The notes under the pieces are model-generated. The model saw only the letters and a program-made list of their open reading frames with translations. It did no database searches and had not been told where the DNA came from. Positions 1-5,890 of a stretch of DNA of 5,890 nt are shown piece by piece (within the stretch, counting starts at the first letter, position 1; each line of letters opens with the position of its first letter). The translations under genes and the position numbers were made by a program. Source of the DNA: Chitinophagaceae bacterium (lineage in GTDB: Bacteria; Bacteroidota; Bacteroidia; Chitinophagales; Chitinophagaceae); NCBI GenBank assembly GCA_018061385.1, contig JAGOUF010000170.1, positions 1-5,890 of the forward strand. Reading direction: 5' to 3'.

Positions 1-2460
1 GAGCATGATTTGATTGAAAAAATTGCTAGTAACGAACAAAAACAAGCTGTTGAAGACTATATTACTTATGTAAAAAGTAGAAGCGATAGAGAACGCCAAG
101 CTGAGAAAAATATTAGTGGTGCATTTACAGGTGCTTATGCTATCAATCCTTTCGATGGCAAACAAATTCCTATTTGGATAAGTGAATATGTGTTGGCAGG
201 TTATGGCACAGGAGCTATAATGGCTGTGCCTTGTGGCGATGAACGTGATTTTAAATTTGCACAACATTTTAATATTCCGATTACCAATATTATTGGCTCT
301 CATTTTAATGGCAAAGAAGCCAACCCAACCAAAGAAGCTACATTAGAAAACAGTGGCTTTTTAACTGGATTGTTAATGAAAGATGCCATTGCAATTGCCA
401 ACAACAAGATTGAAGAAATGGGCATTGGTAAAAGAAAAGTAAACTTTAAAATGCGTGATGCTGGTTTTAGCAGGCAACGTTATTGGGGCGAACCATTTCC
501 TATTGTTTGGAAAGATGGCGTTGCAACTCCACTTGACGCAAGTGAGTTGCCATTAGAATTACCACATGTAGAAAAGTATGGTCCAGGCCCAGAGGGTGAA
601 GGTCCATTGGCCAATATTACAGATTGGGTAAGTATGCAGACCTCACCCCAACCCCTCTCCAAGGGAGAGGGGCAAGCAACTGCTCCACATTATTATACAA
701 CTTCTCCCGAACAATGGAAAATATTATCTGAATTTGCTAAGGAAAACAGAAAAAATGCAACCGAAGCTGAAGATGCTTTATGGCAAGAACTTAGAAATAG
801 AAATATTGATAATTGCAAGTTTAGACGTCAACATCCTATTGCAGGATTTATTCCAGATTTTGTTTGTTTAGAAAAGAAATTAATTATTGAAATTGATGGT
901 GAATATCACAATGAAGAAGGGCAGCAAAAATATGATGAAGCAAGAACTCAATGGTTAATTGAACACCAGTATCAATTGATAAGATTTACAAATGAGGAAG
1001 TGTTACATCAACTGCCAACTGTTATACAAAAAATACAAGACAAGCTAAGTACCGAAGCTGCTTCTCCCTCTCCTTTGGAGAGGGGCAGGGGTGAGGTCAG
1101 AAGAGAAACCAGCACAATGCCTGGCTATGCAGGTTCTTCTTGGTATTTTTTACGTTATATGGATCCCAACAATAATGAAGCTTTTGTAGATAGAAAAGCC
1201 AGCGATTATTGGAATAGTGTTGATTTATATATTGGTGGTACTGAACATGCTGTTGGACATTTATTGTACAGCCGTATGTGGACCAAAGTGTTGTACGACT
1301 TGGGTTATATTGGTTTTGAAGAACCATTTAAGAAGTTGTTGAATCAAGGAATGATACAAGGCAGTAGTAGATTTGTATATAGAGTACAATTGTCACTTAC
1401 TTATGAAAATGGCATTGAAATAGAAAATATTCATCCAATATATGTATCCAAAGCCCTGCATGAAAAGTTAATGTCTGATAGCAAAGAAAGTCATCAAGAA
1501 ATAGAGATTGAAATTCTTAGAAAAATTAGAAAAAATTTACACAATGAAACGGTCCGATTTACAAGCAAAGCCAAATCTAGTCCTATTTATGTTGATGTAA
1601 ACATTGTTGATGGATATGAGTTGAATATTGAAGCTTTTAAAAAGTGGCGTAATGGAGAATACGCCAACGCTGAATTTATTTTAGAAGATGGCAAATACAT
1701 CTGCGGTTCAGAAGTAGAAAAAATGTCTAAATCCAAATACAACACAGTTAATCCCGATGAACTATGTGAACAATATGGTGCAGACACTTTCCGTATGTAC
1801 GAAATGTTTTTAGGTCCTGTAGAAGCTAGTAAACCTTGGGATACAAAAGGCATTGAAGGTGTACATCGTTTCTTAAAAAAATTATGGCGTTTATTTTATA
1901 GCGAATCAAAGCCAATCAATGGGAAAATAGTTGATGGTGTTCCAATTTGGACGACTACAACTCCCTCTCCTTTGGAGAGGGCTGGGGGTGAGGCTACTGC
2001 AGAAGAATTAAAAGTGTTACATAAAACCATCAAAAAAATTGATGAAGACACAGAACGTTTTTCTTACAACACAGCAGTTTCTGCATTCATGGTTTGTGTA
2101 AACGAATTGGCAGATTTAAAATGTACTAAAAAAGAAATTTTAGAGCAAGTACTTATTTTATTAACGCCTTATGCTCCTCATATTGCAGAAGAATTGTGGA
2201 ATGCATTGGGCAATGAAGGAAGTATTTTAGATGCTACTTATCCAATTTTCAATGCTCAATTTTTAATTGAAAATTCTAAAGAATATCCTGTAAGTATCAA
2301 TGGTAAAATGCGTACTACACTTACGTTTCCAATAGATGCCACTCAGGCAGATGTTGAACCTATTGTATTACAAAATGAAATTGTTCAAAAATGGTTAGAA
2401 GGCAAACCACCTAAAAAAATCATCTTTGTAAAAAACAAAATGATTAATGTAGTAATCTAA
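1..2460 (+). CDS. leuS: Leucyl-tRNA synthetase, 5'-truncated by the window edge, carrying in-frame insertions
   Basis: This cytoplasmic class I synthetase charges tRNA-Leu with leucine and hydrolyses mischarged tRNA in its CP1 editing domain. The frame is open from base 1 (EHDLIEKI...), matching the middle of the editing domain, so the real start and the HIGH motif lie upstream; the TTG at 10 is not a start. In order: editing domain with YGTGAIMAVP and the Asp-bearing GDERD (about 200-250); return to the catalytic core with SRQRYWGEPFP (about 463-500); TMPGYAGSSWYFLRYMDP (1114-1167); IGGTEHAVGHLLYSR (1231-1275); KMSKS loop (1720-1734); VNPDELCEQYGADTFRMYEMFLGP; helical anticodon-binding domain from about 1850; C-terminal tRNA-binding domain ending KNKMINVVI. 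About 156 codons (631-1098) separate DWV from RRETSTMPG, where E. coli LeuS has roughly ten residues; this segment holds a nuclease domain between inverted repeats. Another repeat is at 1961-1993, and the segment before IYVDVNIV (about 1381-1590) is also longer than usual. There are no stops or frameshifts, so an active enzyme is likely but unproven. Confidence 0.96.
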   Translation, partial: EHDLIEKIASNEQKQAVEDYITYVKSRSDRERQAEKNISGAFTGAYAINPFDGKQIPIWISEYVLAGYGTGAIMAVPCGDERDFKFAQHFNIPITNIIGSHFNGKEANPTKEATLENSGFLTGLLMKDAIAIANNKIEEMGIGKRKVNFKMRDAGFSRQRYWGEPFPIVWKDGVATPLDASELPLELPHVEKYGPGPEGEGPLANITDWVSMQTSPQPLSKGEGQATAPHYYTTSPEQWKILSEFAKENRKNATEAEDALWQELRNRNIDNCKFRRQHPIAGFIPDFVCLEKKLIIEIDGEYHNEEGQQKYDEARTQWLIEHQYQLIRFTNEEVLHQLPTVIQKIQDKLSTEAASPSPLERGRGEVRRETSTMPGYAGSSWYFLRYMDPNNNEAFVDRKASDYWNSVDLYIGGTEHAVGHLLYSRMWTKVLYDLGYIGFEEPFKKLLNQGMIQGSSRFVYRVQLSLTYENGIEIENIHPIYVSKALHEKLMSDSKESHQEIEIEILRKIRKNLHNETVRFTSKAKSSPIYVDVNIVDGYELNIEAFKKWRNGEYANAEFILEDGKYICGSEVEKMSKSKYNTVNPDELCEQYGADTFRMYEMFLGPVEASKPWDTKGIEGVHRFLKKLWRLFYSESKPINGKIVDGVPIWTTTTPSPLERAGGEATAEELKVLHKTIKKIDEDTERFSYNTAVSAFMVCVNELADLKCTKKEILEQVLILLTPYAPHIAEELWNALGNEGSILDATYPIFNAQFLIENSKEYPVSINGKMRTTLTFPIDATQADVEPIVLQNEIVQKWLEGKPPKKIIFVKNKMINVVI
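639..673 (+). repeat. GC-rich palindromic repeat, copy 1 (left inverted copy)
   Basis: The repeat begins GACCTCACCCC and ends in a perfect 9-bp hairpin, CCCCTCTCC (652-660) and GGAGAGGGG (664-672), with a 3-base loop AAG. It is sharply more GC-rich than the surrounding gene. It is translated in-frame as TSPQPLSKGEG. Its reverse complement matches copy 2 at 30 of 35 positions. It forms the left border of the nuclease insert. All three forward frames through it are free of stops. Confidence 0.93.
690..1048 (+). other. DUF559 (Vsr-like, PD-(D/E)XK superfamily) nuclease domain embedded in LeuS
   Basis: The roughly 115-residue body matches the DUF559 family, small restriction-like endonuclease domains related to very-short-patch-repair endonucleases. 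Visible signatures in order are the N-terminal helix with NATEAEDALWQELRNR, the strand-turn FRRQHPIAGFIPDFVC (820-867), the catalytic-type strand KLIIEIDGEYH (877-909), and the distal RTQWLIEHQYQLIRFTNEEV. The candidate metal-binding acidic residues are the Asp of PDF (856-858), the Glu of IIEIDG (889-891) and the following Asp (895-897); His at 907-909 is also kept. Nothing essential to the family looks lost, so the fold and possibly the activity are intact. Free-standing DUF559 proteins are normally about 110-130 residues, so this is a full-length domain and not a remnant. The domain lacks its own stop and would be released only by proteolysis. Its DNA target, if any, is unknown. Confidence 0.88.
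1064..1098 (-). repeat. GC-rich palindromic repeat, copy 2 (right inverted copy)
   Basis: This is the inverted partner of copy 1. The core hairpin is CCCTCTCC (1066-1073) and GGAGAGGG (1077-1084) with loop TTT, followed by GGGGTGAGGTC, the exact reverse complement of the outer end of copy 1. It is translated as SPSPLERGRGEV and forms the right border of the nuclease insert. It differs from copy 3 at only 3 of 33 positions. Confidence 0.93.
1961..1993 (-). repeat. GC-rich palindromic repeat, copy 3 (solitary)
   Basis: This solitary copy has the same orientation and translation phase as copy 2, giving TPSPLERAGGEA. It shares the hairpin CCCTCTCC-TTT-GGAGAGGG (1963-1981) and the GGGGTGAGG outer end; the only differences from copy 2 are three adjacent bases at 1982-1984. 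It lies in the loop between the first helix (HRFLKKLWRLF) and the second (AEELKVLHKTIKKI) of the anticodon-binding helical bundle, where insertion should be tolerated. There is no nuclease next to it, so it resembles a non-autonomous form of the element at 639-1098. Confidence 0.93.
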
Positions 2461-2534
2461 ATATGGCTGTAATGTTGAGCATGAAGAAATCAATTGATAC
2501 AATGATTACCTAACTAAAAAAGATGTATAAAACT

Positions 2535-2567
2535 AAAAAAGCCGATGAAAATTTCATCGGCTTTTTT
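2535..2567. terminator. Bidirectional intrinsic terminator between convergent genes
   Basis: The stem GCCGATGA (2541-2548) pairs with TCATCGGC (2554-2561) around a small AT loop. It is preceded by six A (2535-2540) and followed by six T (2562-2567), so it reads as a stem plus U-tract on both strands. It lies 74 bases after the leuS stop and 12 bases beyond the stop of the peptidase gene on the other strand, so it can end both transcripts. The rest of the 2461-2578 gap shows no gene or other signal. Confidence 0.9.
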
Positions 2568-2578
2568 GTGGTTATTTT

Positions 2579-5500
2579 TTAGCGAATTGTTTTCAGCATT
2601 TCTTTTACTGCAGCTTCCAATTGTGCATCTTTTCCTCTTAAAAATTCTTCATAAGGCAATGCTACTTTAATGTCTGGTTCAAGTTGCAAATTTTCTGTTG
2701 GTCTATTTTCTTTACCAATCGTTGCAATCATAGGTATACCAAAATAAATAGTTGGATCTATTTGAAATTCCCACCAAACTGCAGTTCCTGTTCCTGGAAC
2801 TGGCATACCAATTAATTTGCCAATCCCATTTTGTTTATATGCATACGGAAAAAGAAAAGCATCGCTATAATTGCTTTCACTCATTAATACACAGCTTGGC
2901 TTTTGCCATTTGCCTGCAGGTTCTGCACCTTTTACACGATTGCCTTGTGGGGCAAAATCTAAATAACGTTTGCCACTTAAAAAAGTACACAAATCATCGT
3001 GTAACCAACCACCACCATTAAAACGAGTGTCTACAATCAATGCTTCTTTTTCTATATTTTTTCCCAACACTTCATCATACACTTCTCTAAAACTATCATC
3101 ATCCATTCCTTCAACGTGTACATAGCCTACTTTGCCTCCACTTAATTTTGCTACCATTTCATTCATGCGTTTCATCCAACGTTTATACAATAGCTTCCCT
3201 TCAACTCCAGGATTGATTGGTTTAATAACCATTTCAAATCTTGAATTGCTATCGGGATTGTAAAAATTCAACAATACATTTTTTCCTGCTTTTCTGTTTA
3301 ACAATTGATTCCAATCTAATAAATCTGTTATTTCAACACCATCAATTTTTTCGATAATGCTACCAGCTTTTACTTTGCTTTCAGCTTTGTCTATTGGTCC
3401 ACCAGCAATTACTTCATCTACTTTTAATCCCTTGCCAGTAAAGGTTTCATCATACAACAAACCCAATGCAGCAGTAGCATCAGAACCTGGACTCATATAT
3501 CTATAACCACTACCAGTATGTGATGCATTCAGTTCTCCCAACATTTCACTCATCAACTCCTGAAAATCGTAGTTATTGGTAATATGTGGTAAAAATTTAG
3601 CGTATGCTTTCTTATACATTTCCCAGTTTACACCATGAAGTTTGGGGTCGTAAAATTTCTTTTTTACTTGCCTCCAAGCATGATTAAAAATATAATCTCT
3701 TTCGCCAGCAGCATTTAGTACCATTTCTCCACTAACACCAATTGGTGATACTTGACCACTTTGAGTTTCTACTTTTACCAACCCTCCATTGTTGGTAAGA
3801 ATAATATTTTTACCATCATTGCTCAATATTAAACCACTTGGGCTGCCCATTAATTTTGCTAGTATTTTAGTTTCGTGGGTACGAGGTTCAGTAACCCATA
3901 AATCGTATCCTTTTTCAAATGAAGCAAGATAGTAGAGTTTGCTTCCATCATTGTTTAATACATAATCGCTAATTGTAGAACTGTTGATGGTTAATCTAAC
4001 TTTTCTGTTTTCAATATCTACTAAATCCAATTGTAGAGCACTGTCTTTTACTGCAACTGTATCTTTAGTTGACTTACTTTTTTTGTCTTTTGTTTTGGCA
4101 ATTGGTTCTTCTTTTTTTGCAGTGTCTTTTTTCTCCTTCTCTTCTTTTTCTTTTAGCAGATCAAAATCTTCTTTGCTCAGCAAAAATTTATCGTATGCCG
4201 TTTTATCAAAAAATGCAGCATATACATCTACTTCTCTACTACCACTTAAAGCCAATGAACGTCTTCCTTGTTTATCGCTTACCCATGTAAATAATTTACC
4301 ACCCATACCCCATTTACTTCTACCTTCTCCATAACCACCATTGATAGGATATAAAATTTCTTTACTTCCATCAGCTTTAATTAATGCTGCATTGGTAGCC
4401 AACCAAAATCCTTTTTGATCATCTACCATCAACCATTTACTATCAGGACTCCATTGAAAATCCCAGTCTCCATCGCTATAAGAATAGTTGTGGCCAAAAG
4501 GAAAAACAACTCTACTTTTTTTCGTGGCAATATTGAAAATTTTTACACTGTTTCGTTCTTCTACATAAGCAATCTCTTTTCCATCTGGAGAATATTTTGC
4601 TTGATATTCTTCTTTATCTGTAGCAATTACAGGCTCTTCCTTTAAAATTGTAGATGTGTAAAAATAAGGTTCATCGGCACGTACAATACTTACTTTATAA
4701 ATATCCCAATTGTCATTTCTTTCGGCTGAATAAATAATATTTTTACTATCAGGACTCCAAGAAACCATACGCTCTTGTTGTGGTGTATTGGTAATGCGTT
4801 TTGTTTGTCCACCATCTACACTACTTACAAAAATTTCGCCTCTTGTTACAAAAGCAACTTCTTTACCATTGGGACTAAGTTCAAATTCTGAAACATTGCC
4901 ATTAATGGGAATATTTTTTTCTACACCTGCACGTCCATCATTATAAATTTGAACTTCCACTTTTTTTGGAATACTGCCTTCCGTCATGGAATAAATTTCT
5001 CCATCATAACTAAAACAAAGTGTATTGCTATTGCTAACACTTAAATGGCGTATGGGATGATTTTCAAAAGATGTTAATTGTTGTTCTGCAATGCGTAATA
5101 CAACTGGTGTTTTAAAAATGTTTTGAGCACCTTTTTTTTCACTTAAATAATATACGTACTGCCCATCTTTACTAAAAACAGGTTCTCTATCTTCTCCTTC
5201 AAAACTGCTGAGTTTGCGATAGGTATTGGCTTTTACATCCATTAACCAAATATCTTTTGTAACAGAAGATGTATGGTGTTTACGCCACTCATCTTCATAC
5301 CCTTTTGTATCTTGAAAAACAATTTGTGAGCCATCGTTGTTGTAATGAGCATTCTCCATACCTGCAGCACTGATTAAAACAGAACGACCACCTGTAACTG
5401 GTACACTGTATAAATTTTTAAACATGCGTATACTAAAACGAATACTTTGAGCAGTGGAGTTCCGTCCACTACCAAAAATTACCTGTTTGTCATCTACTGA

Positions 5501-5845
5501 AAAATCTGAAGGATAATCTGCTGCACTATTATACGTTAAACGGGTTGGTGCACCACCTGTTGCAGGCATGGTAAAAACATCAAAATTTCCATAACGATCG
5601 CTAGCAAATGCTATGGTTTTTCCATCATGACTCCAAACAGGCATCATATCTTGTGCTTCATGAATTGTTAATGGTACTGCAACACCACCACTTGCGTCAA
5701 CTCTATAAATATCTCCTTTATACCCAAAGGCAATGGTTTTTCCATCTGGTGAAATTGAAGGATAACGCAACCACAATGCATTGCTTTGTGTAAAACCAAG
5801 AGCTGTAGTTAAACAAAAGGCTATTGTAAGAAATCTTGTTTTCAT
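2579..5845 (-). CDS. Secreted tricorn-like S41 family peptidase with PD40 propeller and PDZ domains
   Basis: A complete 1088-residue gene, ATG at 5843-5845 and TAA at 2579-2581. The start is favoured because a Sec signal peptide follows directly: MKTR, then a hydrophobic core (FLTIAFCLTTALGF), with likely cleavage near TQS-NA at about residue 21. Two beta-propellers follow, built from PD40/TolB-like repeats such as SPDGKTIAF, SHDGKTIAFASDR, SPNGKEVAF and SPDGKEIAYVEER (about residues 22-300 and 310-700). A Lys/Glu-rich linker at about 557-600 interrupts the second. Next come the tricorn C1 helical region (about 715-780), a PDZ domain (about 790-878) and the C2 catalytic domain (about 885-1088). 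By comparison with tricorn (Ser745, His746, Ser965, Glu1023), the active-site set appears present as Ser775-His776, Ser994 in NYSDA and Glu1051 in TENLQLEPD; DTRFNGGG (939-946) is the typical S41 segment. It probably degrades peptides in the periplasm; the substrate is unknown. No partner gene is visible in the window. Confidence 0.95.
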   Translation of the reverse strand: MKTRFLTIAFCLTTALGFTQSNALWLRYPSISPDGKTIAFGYKGDIYRVDASGGVAVPLTIHEAQDMMPVWSHDGKTIAFASDRYGNFDVFTMPATGGAPTRLTYNSAADYPSDFSVDDKQVIFGSGRNSTAQSIRFSIRMFKNLYSVPVTGGRSVLISAAGMENAHYNNDGSQIVFQDTKGYEDEWRKHHTSSVTKDIWLMDVKANTYRKLSSFEGEDREPVFSKDGQYVYYLSEKKGAQNIFKTPVVLRIAEQQLTSFENHPIRHLSVSNSNTLCFSYDGEIYSMTEGSIPKKVEVQIYNDGRAGVEKNIPINGNVSEFELSPNGKEVAFVTRGEIFVSSVDGGQTKRITNTPQQERMVSWSPDSKNIIYSAERNDNWDIYKVSIVRADEPYFYTSTILKEEPVIATDKEEYQAKYSPDGKEIAYVEERNSVKIFNIATKKSRVVFPFGHNYSYSDGDWDFQWSPDSKWLMVDDQKGFWLATNAALIKADGSKEILYPINGGYGEGRSKWGMGGKLFTWVSDKQGRRSLALSGSREVDVYAAFFDKTAYDKFLLSKEDFDLLKEKEEKEKKDTAKKEEPIAKTKDKKSKSTKDTVAVKDSALQLDLVDIENRKVRLTINSSTISDYVLNNDGSKLYYLASFEKGYDLWVTEPRTHETKILAKLMGSPSGLILSNDGKNIILTNNGGLVKVETQSGQVSPIGVSGEMVLNAAGERDYIFNHAWRQVKKKFYDPKLHGVNWEMYKKAYAKFLPHITNNYDFQELMSEMLGELNASHTGSGYRYMSPGSDATAALGLLYDETFTGKGLKVDEVIAGGPIDKAESKVKAGSIIEKIDGVEITDLLDWNQLLNRKAGKNVLLNFYNPDSNSRFEMVIKPINPGVEGKLLYKRWMKRMNEMVAKLSGGKVGYVHVEGMDDDSFREVYDEVLGKNIEKEALIVDTRFNGGGWLHDDLCTFLSGKRYLDFAPQGNRVKGAEPAGKWQKPSCVLMSESNYSDAFLFPYAYKQNGIGKLIGMPVPGTGTAVWWEFQIDPTIYFGIPMIATIGKENRPTENLQLEPDIKVALPYEEFLRGKDAQLEAAVKEMLKTIR

Positions 5846-5890
5846 AAACAGTTTTTATTAGGGTGAACTTTAAAAGTAGTTATCATAAAC
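5846..5890 (-). promoter_or_regulatory. Partial upstream region of the peptidase gene, possible Bacteroidota -7 element
   Basis: The 45 bases before the peptidase ATG are AT-rich with no Shine-Dalgarno sequence, as is usual in Bacteroidota. On the minus strand TACTTTTA (5871-5878) matches the Bacteroidota -7 consensus TAnnTTTG in all but the last base. The matching -33 TTG element would lie beyond the window edge, so the promoter cannot be confirmed here. Confidence 0.22.

Larger units (their letters stand above)
639..1098 (+). mobile_element. Putative palindrome-flanked DUF559 nuclease element inserted in-frame in leuS
   Basis: The unit consists of a left repeat (639-673), a nuclease-coding body (674-1063) and a right repeat (1064-1098) that is the reverse complement of the left at 30 of 35 positions. 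It sits between two stretches of ordinary LeuS sequence, DWV before and RRETSTMPG after, in the connective region between the editing domain and the second half of the catalytic domain. The body has no stop codon, so the nuclease is made as an internal part of LeuS. An ATG at 634 lies just before the left repeat, but translation from it would also run on to the end of LeuS. No intein hallmarks are seen: there is no Cys or Ser at a convincing N-terminal junction and no His-Asn at the C-terminal junction. Mobility is inferred from the architecture (terminal inverted repeats, a nuclease, absence from familiar LeuS proteins) and is not shown directly. The alternative is a static domain acquisition. 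Confidence 0.7.

Noticed and set aside
10..12. TTG as the start codon of the leuS reading frame
   Set aside because: The frame is open to base 1 and the residues before TTG (EHD) match the LeuS editing domain, so the gene continues upstream of the window.
631..1098. An intein in LeuS
   Set aside because: The insert has no Hint-type splicing blocks, no C-terminal His-Asn and no suitable nucleophile at the junctions. The nuclease is DUF559-type, unlike the usual LAGLIDADG or HNH nucleases of inteins.
637..1101. CAGA at 637-640 and 1098-1101 as a target-site duplication around the nuclease element
   Set aside because: Four bases match easily by chance, and an insertion of 457 bp plus 4 is not a multiple of three, which does not fit a simple insertion into an intact leuS frame. 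The right CAGA also overlaps the inverted repeat.
1097..1327. Minus-strand open frames inside leuS (also 480-662 and 1587-1853)
   Set aside because: They overlap conserved LeuS coding sequence in antisense and show no recognisable domain.
639..1993. A CRISPR array
   Set aside because: There are only three repeats, in mixed orientation with widely different spacing, and all are translated within one gene.
1..2460. leuS as a pseudogene broken by insertions
   Set aside because: No stop or frameshift is present, and the editing, catalytic, KMSKS, anticodon-binding and C-terminal motifs are all retained in order.
3984..4334. Plus-strand open frames opposite the peptidase gene (also 2752-3021, 4415-4645 and 5608-5793)
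   Set aside because: They lie wholly antisense to a well-supported gene, have low-complexity or unrecognisable products, and show no start signals; they are shadows.
5813..5815. The Cys at residue 11 of the peptidase as a lipoprotein lipobox
   Set aside because: The preceding residues IAF do not fit the lipobox, which needs a small residue at -1, and the Cys lies in the middle of the hydrophobic core.

Overview
The window looks like part of a Bacteroidota chromosome, probably near Chitinophagaceae or Chitinophagales. This rests on low GC content, no clear Shine-Dalgarno sequences, the Bacteroidota style of the leucyl-tRNA synthetase (motifs such as TMPGYAGSSWYFLRYMDP and EMFLGPVE.SKPWDT) and a secreted tricorn-type peptidase of the kind common in that phylum. 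The assignment comes from recognising protein families, not from a search.

Layout. Positions 1-2460 (+) hold the 3' part of leuS, which is already open at the left edge; the gene begins upstream. Positions 2461-2578 are a short intergenic gap with one strong hairpin that can end transcription from both sides. Positions 2579-5845 (-) hold a complete 1088-residue secreted tricorn-like S41 peptidase that converges on leuS. Positions 5846-5890 are the start of its upstream region. The two genes are convergent and not functionally linked as far as the sequence shows: one is cytoplasmic translation, the other envelope proteolysis.

The notable part is inside leuS. The gene is interrupted, without losing its reading frame, by a DUF559-type (Vsr-like, PD-(D/E)XK superfamily) nuclease domain. 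This domain is bracketed by two inverted copies of a GC-rich, internally palindromic 33-35 bp repeat (639-673 and 1064-1098). A third, solitary copy (1961-1993) lies in-frame further down the same gene. The synthetase sequence resumes correctly after each insertion and keeps its KMSKS loop, editing-site residues and C-terminal domain, so the host enzyme is probably still active. The arrangement resembles a mobile palindromic element with an autonomous nuclease-carrying form and a short non-autonomous form, both tolerated as extra peptide in loops of an essential enzyme. No intein splicing motifs are visible.
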